Source of the DNA: Clusia tigrina
Taxonomy: Eukaryota > Arthropoda > Insecta > Diptera > Clusiidae
Direction: 5' to 3'
NCBI GenBank assembly: GCA_920105625.2
Contig: OV050032.1
Span: 8,484,129 to 8,548,128 of the forward strand
Length of the DNA: 64,000 bases
The notes under the pieces were generated by a model. The model made no database searches. It had not been told where the DNA came from and worked only from the letters and a program-made list of their open reading frames with translations. This document shows positions 37,791 to 48,145 of this stretch, piece by piece. Position 1 is the first letter of the stretch, and the number at the start of each line of letters is the position of its first letter. The position numbers and the translations under genes are program-made.

Positions 37791-40519
37791 TGTACCACAT
37801 TCATTCAAAAATAATAACGAATTGTTGTTTCCTGTTTGCCATTTCCTTAATTCATTCTTCGTGCTGTTGCTTTTATTCCTCGTATTGTTGTTGTTGTTGG
37901 TTTGTTGACTTGGTGCTGTCGTTGCTACTGCTGCAGCCTCTGTGGCTGTTGATGAGATCCGTTCGTCCGCTTCTCTTTTAATAAGTTGCAAATGGTAAAT
38001 GCCCACATTTTCCATTTAAACTGATTTACTCGTAACTTTAAGTGTGATTTTAATCTTATTCAGCTGCGGCTCAAACGGCATCAAGCAGAAGCCTCCCCAG
38101 ACATACAGTAGACACCTCATCACAAGTGCCCATCTGCGTCATTCTTTGTTATGAGAACAGGCCTGAAGTGCTCGTGCAGCGTAGGTGCAAGGCTCACTTC
38201 TCACACCTGTACGGCTGGCTGCCTGCCCGTCCGACTGGGTGTGCCTGCTCATAAATCAGTGTCACGGAGCCGTTTGCGTCTTGTGAATTGAGCCAGCTGC
38301 CAACGGCGTGGGTAGCTGTGTGCACTTGTTTGATCAGCAGAGGCGTGGCAGACACGAACAACCGCTCAAGTGTTTAATCATTTTTATTTTCCGAATTTCT
38401 GTTGTGCGCCCCAACGAATGGAATGGGACCCTACAAAAAAAAACTTCATTTTAATTCACCCACCGACATTTTGCCTGGTTTCTATGCATATGCATAAAGT
38501 TTTCCCTTTCGAATGTGTGCAAAAACAATTTAAATCTGTTTTTTCGGCTTGCCAATGCGTGAGGGCAAAATTTGCATAAGCACAGGAGCAGAGTCTCAAA
38601 ATGATTGCATACATTGCGGCGTAAAAATGAACATTGCAAACTTCGTGGTGAATTAATTATCATTTCAGTGGTGGTGGGAAGAGTGGAATTTACGCTCGGC
38701 GCATAATTAACAACTTTTTCCCCGTCTGTTCGCCTTGGCACCGAATTTTGCCCCGCACACATGTGCAGCGAAAACAAAAGCAGATACTTAAGGACTCCAA
38801 AGCTCCGCGTAAATGTTGCAGCTGCTGCTTTAATGGCATCTTTATGCACAAAAATATATTCACAGTTTGCTAGCTGTGTAGTGAATGTGGCGGAGCAGCA
38901 CTTCCCTTCTTTCAAGTTTAAAGATATTTTAAGCTTTCTTGCTGTTAGTGCGAACAGGGATCACCATCCACACAGAGCCCCTGTAATAGTGAAGATCTCT
39001 GAAGATTTCCACATCCCATCGTTACGAAAAGAAAACCACACACACGTGCCTCGCCACCAAGTATGAGGTGACATTACAGGCAAAACCCGAGGCAAAGAAT
39101 TCTGACAGCGTGACACTTGCACCAGCGCTGTGCGGCTTGCTCCTTGGTGCAGTTGCCTGCGTTTCATGCTGCATGCGTTTGTAACGCGTGCAAATATGGC
39201 GCCAAGTTGGGAGTGGCGTGCTATGCAGCCGGGTAATTCTGGCTCATTGTAACACTTGCGTCGTTGCCAAGCGAAACTCGCAGAGCAAGGATTGTAAGCA
39301 GGGAAACAACACGAGGTAATTACTCGTACGCGTGTAAAAGTTGACTATGGAGAGTGATGAGCTCTGAGCGAGAATTTGAGTCAGTGTGTCGACCTGCCTC
39401 CTGTGGTTCATGTGCCACTTGGCTTACGGCAGACCTTCTCAGCACTTCTCTCTCAATGTGGGATTGGTGAAACCTGCACTCAAGGCAAGTGAAGGCACTC
39501 CACCACTTGTGTGGATTCGGTGGTGTGGATCAGTATGTTCAGGAGCAGCACCTCAGAGTCATCTAAGAACAACACTTTTAAACTCTGTGTCGATTCTTAA
39601 AGTAAGTTTATGCACTATGCAAGGAGCCATAAACATGTTAAGCTTGCCTGCGTGGAACTGAACTCAGTAAACTAAGTGCCTAAAATGGGGCAAACATATA
39701 AAAAGCCACTGATTTTTTCCTCAAATACAAACAACGAAACGAAACGTCAGGACGGAACCGAAAGCCTGTGGCAGCCTGTAAGCTCTTTGCTTTTAAAACT
39801 GAAAGACATTTTTCAATTTACTGGGTTTATTTGTCTCCCCCACACCCACGCTGACACTAGTGCAAACACCAATTCCCAGGGCGCATCCTTAAGTATTTTA
39901 ATTTCTATTTACCAACATGGAAATGAAAAGGACTCCACCACACACACACACACACAGAAGCAAACAAGTAAATTTCCCACACGGTTTCCTCCACTTTGCA
40001 TGTCTTCCACACTTTGTCCTGCAACTCGGGCACATTGCCCCTCTGCTGTGGCTCAACAGTTTCGTTTCAGCCCAGCAGCGGTTCCAGGCATGGCCTCGCA
40101 GGAGTGTGCCCGAAACTGTGCCAACAGTGGAGTTCAAGAATAGAGTTCTTCTTTGCTTTGACTCTTGCTGTTTGCTGTTTGCTGTATTGTTCATTTCCAG
40201 ACACTGCTGCCTATGTTGCGGTATGTCCTCAATGGGCTTTTCTGAACTTGACGCTCCTGTTTACAACTCTGCTGCTTTGCGGTCTGCTTCAGCACTTTAT
40301 TTAATCAGCCGATTTAAGTAGGTTTCTTTTGTTTTATTTATTTTCTATGTTGACAAGTCGGTTTTAGTGTCCTTCTTGAGCGGTTGGTCCTGTTCAAATG
40401 TATAAAGTTTTGCGGCACACTACGGCAATGCAGTTGGTACTGTTTCGTTACATTTGCTTTCACATTTCTGTTGAATCCCTTTTAAAGACTGGACAGTAAT
40501 TTAAATTGGAGTGCATGAA
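37791..40519. other. Gene-free stretch
   Basis: No supportable gene. ORFs of 90-155 codons (38451 minus, 39676 plus, 39917 plus) overlap one another and include CA-run shadows. TACTCGTA octamers are at 38027-38034 and 39321-39328. Confidence 0.5.
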
Positions 40520-41445
40520 AGCACCTCCACCGCTTCCCGCAGCTTCGCCGCTTCCCACACGTTCCCCACTTGCCATACCTTCCTCGCTTCCCACACGTAC
40601 CCCCCAAGTTCCCCACTTGCCATACCTTCCTCGCTTCCCACACGTTCCCCACACGTTCCCCACTTGCCATACCTTCCTCGCTTCCCATACCTTCCTCCCT
40701 TCCCACACGTTCCCCACACGTTGCCCACTTGCCATACCTTCCTCGCTTCCCACACGTTCCCCACTTGCCATACCTTCCTCGCTTCCCGCACCTTACTCGC
40801 TTCCAGTACCTTCCTCGCTTCCCACACCTTCCCCGCTTCCCATACCTTCCTCGCTTCCCACACGTTCCCCACTTGCCATACCTTCCTCGCTTCCCGCACC
40901 TTACTCGCTTCCAGTACCTTCCTCGCTTCCCACACCTTCCCCGCTTCCCATACCTTCCTCGCTTCCCACACGTTCCCCACTTGCCATACCTTCCTCGCTT
41001 CCCGCACCTTACTCGCTTCCAGTACCTTCGTCGCTTCCCACACCTTCCCCGCTTGCCATACCTTCCTCGCTTCCCGCACCTTACTCACTTCCAGTACCTT
41101 CCTCGCTTCCCACACCTTCCCCGCTTCCCATACCTTCCTCGCTTCCCACACGTTCCCCACTTGCCATACCTTCCTCGCTTCCCGCACCTTACTCGCTTCC
41201 AGTACCTTCCTCGCTTCCCACACCTTCCCCGCTTCCCATACCTTCCTCGCTTCCCACACGTTCCCCACTTGCCATACCTTCCTCGCTTCCCGCACCTTAC
41301 TCGCTTCCAGTACCTTCCTCGCTTCCCACACGTTCCCCACACGTTTCCCACTTGTCACACCTTCCTCGCTTCCCGTACCTTCCTCGCTTCCCACACCTTC
41401 CTCGCTTCCCGCACTTTCCCCGCTTCACGCACCGTGTTAAACACT
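40520..41445. repeat. GC-rich minisatellite: 18-bp monomer, 108-bp higher-order unit
   Basis: The monomer is close to CTTCCCACACCTTCCTCG (18 bp). Six distinguishable monomers form a 108-bp higher-order unit. The marker ccttactcgc recurs at 40791, 40899, 41007, 41079, 41187 and 41295, giving steps of 108, 108, 72, 108 and 108; the 72 is a unit that lost two monomers. Because 18 is six codons and the repeat lacks stop triplets, long ORFs open in several frames: 360, 309 and 294 codons on plus, 297 on minus with a KVWEAR-like hexapeptide. Multiple simultaneous frames argue these are shadows. The left edge (40520-40760) is more irregular. Confidence 0.95.
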
Positions 41446-41734
41446 TTCAGTTGAGGCTGAACTCCAGTTGTGTGAATCACAGTAGAAACGTGTGCAAAAC
41501 GATATTTAGATGCTGCATTAGAAAACATTGCAATAAGACTCTTTGTCCAAGTAGTGGCGAAAATGCCAAAGTATGTAAATTGCGATAGTCGAAGGATGTG
41601 GGCAAGTGTAGCAGAAGAGAAAGCTCAATCGTACAGTGGACGATTTGGTAACTGCATCTTCGGAACACTCTGCTGGCACAAATCCGGAGGTCCCAAAAAA
41701 ACTTAACAATTGACTGCTTCAACACATGTCTGGT

Positions 41735-42010
41735 GGTTGGTTTCGCACGCACTTCTCGCTTAACATGCACACTTCAAAGATGAGTGTTGCCGCCAAACAG
41801 GCCACCAAAGGTGCCAGCAATACGTGAGCGAGAGTGGCGTAACTGCACTTAAATGGCTCTTGTGAATATTTCAGTGGCATTTGTAAGTCAACTGCAGCCG
41901 GAAATGAGGCAAGAAAGCTTCAGCAGAGCGCAATTTTCCACTCTGCGGAAGAGGTGGATGGAAGGAACAAGGACTTCCCGCTGCTTGGCTATTGAAATGC
42001 CAGCAGCGGA
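41735..42010 (+). repeat. Left arm of a diverged inverted repeat
   Basis: This arm matches the reverse complement of about 45255-45490. A perfect 34-bp core lies at 41841-41874 against 45387-45420. Next to it the left arm carries an extra 12 bp (tggcatttgtaa), after which gtcaactgcag-c/a-cgg-aaatgagg resumes. Similarity fades outward near 41735 and inward near 42010. The arm includes part of a plus ORF (41853-42107) that does not stay conserved in the other arm as protein. Confidence 0.7.
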
Positions 42011-42110
42011 AGGTATGCAAAAGTACCTTGCTGTGCACATATTTCACTTGCGCATATGTGACACTTCAATATGCAAAGCTATAGGAAGATGGCTATCCAT
42101 TTGGTAATAT

Positions 42111-42448
42111 GCAGATTTCGTCTACTTGTGTAAAGTTACACTGAACACTCGTTTGTGGACCATGGTTTCCCCCAACGAGTTGCCGTGTAAGTGGCTTGAG
42201 GCCCAGAGACGAGATTCCGCTTCAGTGCGACTTGCCTGGAACGCTGTGATCCCAGTTGTACACCAGTGAGGGTACCACTTGGCAAATTAGCTTTGTAAAG
42301 GAAAGGTGTACAACTGGAAATTTTGTCACTGCTTGGAAAATTTTTTGAATTCGTAGTAGGAAAGCTTTTTGGATCACGTTATTTAAATGAAATGATTTTT
42401 TCTAATAAATGATTTTGATTCAAATTATTATCCAATATTCACAACAAA
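42111..42448 (+). promoter_or_regulatory. 5' flank of the five-exon gene, with a 13-bp inverted repeat
   Basis: This 338-bp stretch precedes the start codon. CCAGTTGTACACC at 42252-42264 is perfectly complementary to 42305-42317, with a 40-nt loop. A TATTTAAAT element lies near 42381 in an AT-rich stretch that runs to the start. Promoter function is inferred only from position. Confidence 0.3.
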
Positions 42449-43746
42449 ATGGGCCAAACACTAAGTACGGTGAGAAACGGATTCAATGGTGAGAGCTCTT
42501 ACTTAGCAGCGTAAGGAAACGAGTTGCTACTAATTTTTATCAATTTCAATTGCTTATAGCTCTATGGGGGTCCTTGGGTGGAGGAAATGAAGAACAAGGA
42601 GGAGGAGCAAGGATGAGAGGTGGCGGTGAAATATTATTTGTAGACCCTACAGATGGAGGTGATGCAAGCATGATTGGCAACATTGCAAGTATGTTTGCGA
42701 AAGCAGTTGATACGATTCAGACCATGCCTTTTAATCATATGCTTCATTGCAGGGTCCGCCTCGGACCAAAGTCGCAGAGTGACCTTCTGCCTGCCTAGTA
42801 CCAGCTACTCTCGGACGGACTATATGGGCGGTGCACCAACCGCACAAAAGAGATCCTTTGCGGCAATTACAGCAGGACCATCGCAACAAAAGCGTCTAAG
42901 GGCCTCTGCAAGAACAACACAAACGGCTCGGCGCATTATCAGAGGTGCGTACTTTTTACTCTCTCTATTATTGGTTTGGGTATCCTTCATGTTTGTGATT
43001 CCTCAAAAGTATAGCGGAACATAGTCCTCTCCTATCCTGTCGTATCTTATTTGATGTCCTTTTTTTGTTGTTCAATCAAAATCCTTGTATTATTGTTAAA
43101 CTATATTTTGTCTTTTGGACGGATCTTCTGTTCTAGAAAGAGTGTTTATGGCTGACCATGGGAACTCCCCACAATCCAACTGGTACTTTACCAATGCATG
43201 AAACCACATATTTTTCCCACCAGTCAACTTATTTCTAAGTGAGCTAGGATAACTCTTACATAGAATCGATCATATTCCCGTCGAAAAATTTAAATATTGT
43301 TACTAATAATATTTGTCCTTTCATCATTTGGGTGTCCTTATTTACTTATTTTAATTATTATTAACTTAACTTAAATAGAATATTTGTTGTAATTATCTGC
43401 CGCATAGGTCACGGTGGCGCTGGCAGTGCACGTGGCCGAGGACGTGGTCATGGTCATGGTTGTGGACGTGGACGCAGTCAACGGCGAAACCAAAGCCGCA
43501 ATGCCGTTTGTCTGATCGGCGATAGTGCCGGTCGACGTGCCGCCCGTCGCAGCACCTGCCGTTCTTTTATCCGCAGCGTTAGCCGGAATAACGACCGTAG
43601 AGTTGCTCTTGTAGCTTCCCGTAGAGGTCGAGGTCGTGCCCGAGGTCAAGGTAATCGTTGCATAATCAATACAAAACTTTTGTAAAACTGCTCTCCTTAT
43701 TTATTCAGCAACACAAAAAAGACGCCCACAATCTGCTGGACGCTAA
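42449..43746 (+). CDS. Five-exon gene for a 213-residue arginine-rich basic protein (novel; family not recognised)
   Basis: Exons: 42449-42488, 42560-42688, 42753-42944, 43408-43650 and 43709-43746 including the TAA stop; 642 nt in total. Introns are 71, 64, 463 and 58 nt, all GT-AG and all phase 1. Donors are GTGAGA, GTATGT, GTGCGT and GTAATC; acceptors are TTATAG, TTGCAG, GCATAG and ATTCAG; intron 1 has a tactaat branch site. The start (CAAAATGGG) fits the fly start consensus. The protein begins MGQTLST, a plausible N-myristoylation signal. Residues 14-57 are Gly-rich with an acidic LFVDPTDGGD patch. Residues 57-121 end in a QKRLRASART / ARRIIRG basic stretch. Residues 122-202 are about 27% Arg with RGRGRGHGHG and RRGRGRARG blocks, three Cys, no Lys and two Asp. 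The tail contains QKRR. The composition suggests nucleic-acid packaging or binding, such as a sperm nuclear basic protein. A captured viral or Maverick-type core-like protein is an alternative, since Met-Gly plus a basic tail also occurs there. No poly-A signal was found in the next 250 bp. Confidence 0.72.
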
Positions 43747-44996
43747 ATAGAAGACCCGTCGTACTCTGCCAACTCAACCCAAGCACGGTCCTTCAGACCA
43801 GAAGAGTGCAGATTTATTTATTACTCATTACCAAATTTATTAACAACTCAGAATCTCTCAGAAAAATATTGGATGGAACATTTTGTGGTGAAAAATTGCT
43901 TATCATGTAACTCTATATTTGTTTATATACTCTTAACTTCAATTATATTTCGTATAAAACCGTGTATGAAGTTTTTATGAAACTATTGTCGTCTTTCCTA
44001 ATGGCTACCAACAGCCAGCCACTCACCATTCTGAAAAGTTGCCGCTGGAAGCACTACTTTTGTTGTGATGCTACACAAACCCAAGTCAGTGTTCACTGTC
44101 GCATATATTTCTATATAATTGATCGTGGTAATAGCCCCTCCTACCACTAATACGATGACTAGCAAGGTGACTAACCTACCACCTAAACAAGTGTAACAAA
44201 GTGTGTGTTCTGCAAATGCACAAATCTAAAAGTCAGGACCTCTAAATACGTGTGCATGGCGTAACGTTTGGTGGCAGTAATCCCGGAGAAACCGGCTAGT
44301 CTAGCTACCTAGTAATTATGTGAATTCAAGGAAGCGATCGAGGGTTGTTTAAGTACCACCATGGCAGAGCCGATCTTCTAGTACAACTGTGTCTTGGACG
44401 CGGTGAATCTAGTAAGGTCCACTAAAATTGATGCTTCCGCTTAGTCGACAGAATGAAATGACGTTTTAGCATAGAACTAATTTATTAAATGCACTGCCGC
44501 AGGTGCAGAAGGGTTTAAACGCAGTTTACAAGTCTATTTGTGCCGCCTCGCTGGGGAGTTGCCCACTTGCTGGCCGCATTAAGGGCTCTATCAAAACATA
44601 AATTACTCATACGCCCGGTTGCACTTAGCAAGCTTCACTGCAAATTCGCTTAACAGTTTGAAATTTATATTGTGATCTTATTTCCGATTGAGCTCTTAAC
44701 AGTTCAGCTGCTCAATTTCGTTGTCTTTAATGGAGTATGGAAAATTAAGTCGTTCCATGTCGATAGAAAATGGAACGGAAACTGCTTCGAACACTGCAAT
44801 TTTATTTGTTCGACAGGCGAGCAATAGGATATAAAAGACAATGTGTGTCGAAGGATATGATGCATTACTTATGACCTGCCTCTACTCTGTATGGTCTATT
44901 TGAGTGATGCAATGCGAGTGCGTCTAGAGAATGTAGGAAAAGGAAGCCAATGAATCGAGTTCGCCAGCTCAAATGAATGGAAAAGGCGAAATGCAG
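43747..44996. other. 3' flank of the five-exon gene; no further gene seen
   Basis: No clear AATAAA follows the stop. The only candidate A-rich signals are weak. A ggtggcagtaatcccgg phrase at about 44270 resembles a primer-binding site after an LTR, but no LTR pair was found. No supportable gene. Confidence 0.5.
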
Positions 44997-45320
44997 CTAT
45001 TTGGGGATGTTGTGGCAGTAGGAAATAAGCAGATACAACGAGGAAGATAAAATATTCAAGCCCACACTGAAACTACAAGCAGATATGAATCCCAAAATGA
45101 AATATGTGCTCCATGAAAATATTTTTGTAACGCCGAAGGAGCAGAATACAACTGAGAAGGTAATTATAAAAGGCAGGAAGAGCATGAGTACGAATAAAAT
45201 AAAAGCATAAATCGAATTCAAGAATGCAGCGCTCCCTTTAAAAGCACTCCTTAAACTGTGAACGTTTTCAGCTGACATGTCAATACCCATGCAACGTAAA
45301 TTGTAGGTCCTTGCTGCCAT
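44997..45320 (-). CDS. Low-confidence 107-codon hydrophobic ORF
   Basis: An open minus frame starts MAARTYNLRCM inside the right inverted-repeat arm (start context AAAGATGGC). It continues into three strongly hydrophobic stretches, roughly residues 31-52, 55-77 and 79-100, that could span a membrane. The protein is not recognised. The left arm does not preserve this reading frame. T-rich sense strands give Phe/Leu/Ser/Ile-rich frames by chance, so I hold this as a possibility only. Confidence 0.15.
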   Translation of the reverse strand: MAARTYNLRCMGIDMSAENVHSLRSAFKGSAAFLNSIYAFILFVLMLFLPFIITFSVVFCSFGVTKIFSWSTYFILGFISACSFSVGLNILSSSLYLLISYCHNIPK

Positions 45321-45490
45321 CTTTCAACTCAGTGGTAAAACTGCAGTCAGATGAAGGTTCCTGGCCTCATTTCCGTCTGCAGTTGACTGAAATATTCACA
45401 AGAGCCATTTAAGTGCAGTTTCGCCAACCTCGCACACGCGATGCTGCCACCTTTGGCGGCTGGATTGACAGGAACCCACGTATTTGTGGT
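45255..45490 (-). repeat. Right arm of the diverged inverted repeat
   Basis: Reverse-complement partner of 41735-42010, perfect over 34 bp at 45387-45420 and clearly related for about 100 bp on each side. With its partner it brackets about 3.25 kb that contains the whole five-exon gene. No target-site duplication could be seen outside the arms, and the ends fade gradually, which fits an old inverted duplication better than intact transposon termini. Confidence 0.65.
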
Positions 45491-47165
45491 GTACATGTCA
45501 CATGTGCAGTGCGTGAGCATGGGTGGCAATAGCTGCAACCTGCCAACCCTCACTACCCACACCTGTTTGCCTCGAAATTTGTGAGAATGCTGATTTGCTA
45601 CGAAATTCCAGATTGCAGTGTCGAAGAGCTGCTTATTGCATATCGCCCAAGGCATCCGTGAACATACGCTTCCACATCCATACATCCCAATATGCATATA
45701 ATTTCAAAAATTCTGCATTTTGCCACCTACTGCAACAAAGGTACCGAGTCGTGCCCTGTGCTTGGTGGTATTGCCCGTCACACCCAACCTCTCTGAGCCA
45801 TATGGACTCATACCATGGAGCCGCTATACAATTCTTAGGCATAAACCACGCCTGTCAGCCTTGCATATTCGTTCAGAAAAACCAAAAGAGTACGTGCAGC
45901 AAACTGAAAGAGAGCAGCTGCAAGCAATGCAATACAATCCACATATAAAGAGAGAAACCGCCAGCAAAACTACCTTAACTGAGCAGCTGTTGAGAGAGTT
46001 TGATGAAGGGGAGGCGATAGAGAGAAATATGGAAACATTTCTACCTTCCAATATCTATTGGGACAGCATTATCTTAAATGTTTGGCAAGGCAGTGGGCGT
46101 GCCAATTTGGCCATTTGAGTTACCGCTGCCCCCACGATTTGAGATTCCAAGGCGGGGGCCACATTTGGATGCGAACACTGAAATCCATATATCAACTTGC
46201 ACCTTGCCCTGTGACCCTTTCCCGCCCCCCAGCAGCAGCGGGACAAGCCAATCAACTGGCAGCAGGGGCAACTCATACTGCCTGGCAAGTCGAAGGATGC
46301 ACTGTTGCCACTTGGCAACGGATGCAATTATCGTGTAAACAAGTGCCCGCATTTGTTACTCATACGCCTCTAGTTCCGCGTAACTACTGCTATAATTTCA
46401 ATTACGGATTTATTGGTCTGGAAGTGCTCCTCTGACTGAAATGATGACAGCTCTGAACAACTACGACGCCGATTCCATTGTCCTATTGCAGCTGCACATT
46501 TCATTGTTATCGCTTGGCTTTCTTTTGTGCACTGTGCGCAGAACACCGTGCGATGATATGCAGCTGCTTATCCAGTTCGTGTCAAACAATTAGAAGCAGA
46601 TTTCATACATGCCAGGAGAGTGGCGTTTCCTATAACACCAGCAAAGGCCACGTAACCAATTAAGGTACTCACGCAATACTCGTACAGCAGCAATGAGAGG
46701 CAAATGGCAAAAATGAGTCAAAAGCTCAGCGGAAATTAGTTACGAGAATATACACTCGCGTAGGATGCATTCCTACGATGAAATTCATGAAACCGCAGGT
46801 AAACTGCTTGCTGCTGTTTCACGTAGCTCATTAATAATAATTATTTGTGGAAATGAGCATATGCGGCGGGTATATGTTTTAAACAATAGAGGTGTTGGCA
46901 AATTGTTGACTCTAGGCACCTATTTATGCCGCTGCACATGGCAGGTAGGCTGGGTTTAGCACTCAGCAAAAGTAAATCACAGCACGCCCAAAGGCGAACC
47001 TGCACAGCGGAAGCAATTAGGAGCCAAAGTCGACTGAGGCATATGTGTGAGAGACACTTTCGCCCGTTGTAACAGTGCACTAAGCGGGCCGAATGTAGCG
47101 GAATATGTGAACCTACCGAATACCATTTAAAGGCAGGCTTAGGACGAAGAAGCAACATGATGCAA
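45491..47165. other. Gene-free stretch
   Basis: No supportable gene. A 132-codon plus ORF (45720-46118) has a charged, helical-looking C-terminal half, but nothing identifies it, and ORFs in other frames and on the minus strand overlap it. A TACTCGTA octamer is at 46677-46684. Confidence 0.45.
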
Positions 47166-47169
47166 AGAG

Positions 47170-48145
47170 CGGCAAAACCCCTTTTACTGGCACCGAAGTT
47201 GTGTTAAGGTTGAAAAAAGCCAATTTAGTTGCATAGAAGTAGCATAAAGGTTGCAAACAGCATCCCCAGTTATACAAAATTATGATAAATATTCTTAGTC
47301 GCACAGAAGTTTCATGTTGGTTCCATAATAAATTTTTAGTCACACTGGAGTTCGATGAGGGTTGGACAAAATTGATTCAGTTAAGCAGACAAGTTGCATA
47401 AGGATTGCATAATCCACACTCATGTTGCTTAAAGATGGCACGAAAGATTATCAGTCTCTCATAACTCCCATATAGGGTGCACGAAACCTCTTCAGTGGCA
47501 TAAAATCATCACAAAGAATGCATCATCAACACAAAAGTTTCATAAGGATTTCATATTCAAAAAGTCGCACAGGAGTCGCATCAGGGTTGCTCAATAGACT
47601 TGAGACAGACTTTACAGACTTTGCATAAATGTTCCAGGAAGCCAAATCAGTCCAACACAAATTACATACAAGTTGCACACTTCATTTTTAGTTGCATAGA
47701 AGTAGCATAAAAGTTACAAAAACTAACCTTAACTGCGTATTGGGTATTAAAGGTTGTGTAAACAATTTTCAGTCACATAGAAGTAGCATAAACGTTCCAT
47801 AAACTATACTCAGTTTCACAGATACATTTCCAGGTGCATAGAAGAAGAAAACAGCTGCACAGAAGTTACATAAAGGTTGCTCTAAACATATTCAGGAGCG
47901 CTAAAGTTGATCTAAAGTTGACTGGCACAAACATAAAGGTTACAGTAAGCAATTGAAGTTGCACGGAAGTTGCATAGTTGTTGCACACCACAAATTTAGT
48001 TGCACAGAAGCAATCTAAAAGTTGCTTAACGTAGCCTTGGTTGCACTTTACTTGCAGACCACATCTTCCCTAGCGCAGAAGTTCCATAAAGTTTGCAAAA
48101 TGCGTACCTAATTTTATGACTTGCATGAAAGTCACATAAATCCCT
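47170..48145. repeat. Ancient degenerate minisatellite, about 41-bp unit
   Basis: Phrases like agttgcatagaagtagcata, aaggttgcaaacag, agtcgcacagaagtttcat and agttgcacagaagcaat recur throughout, with clear 41-bp steps at the left end (about 47226-47390). Many units carry deletions. I estimate roughly 20 or more copies. No open frame of note survives. Confidence 0.75.

Noticed and set aside
37239..38015. 258-codon minus ORF, His/Thr-rich
   Set aside because: Its centre is a shadow of the TG-rich tract, it contains the hairpin, and no domain or splice context was seen.
40501..41588. Long ORFs of 294-360 codons on both strands (proline/serine-rich or KVWEAR repeats)
   Set aside because: An 18-bp stop-free repeat opens all of these frames at once, and nothing favours one of them.
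44265..44290. LTR-retrotransposon primer-binding-like sequence (ggtggcagtaatcccgg)
   Set aside because: No LTR pair, no gag/pol sequence and no polypurine tract found nearby.
45720..46118. 132-codon plus ORF with charged C-terminal half
   Set aside because: No recognisable family, competing ORFs in other frames and on the minus strand, and no splice or promoter support.
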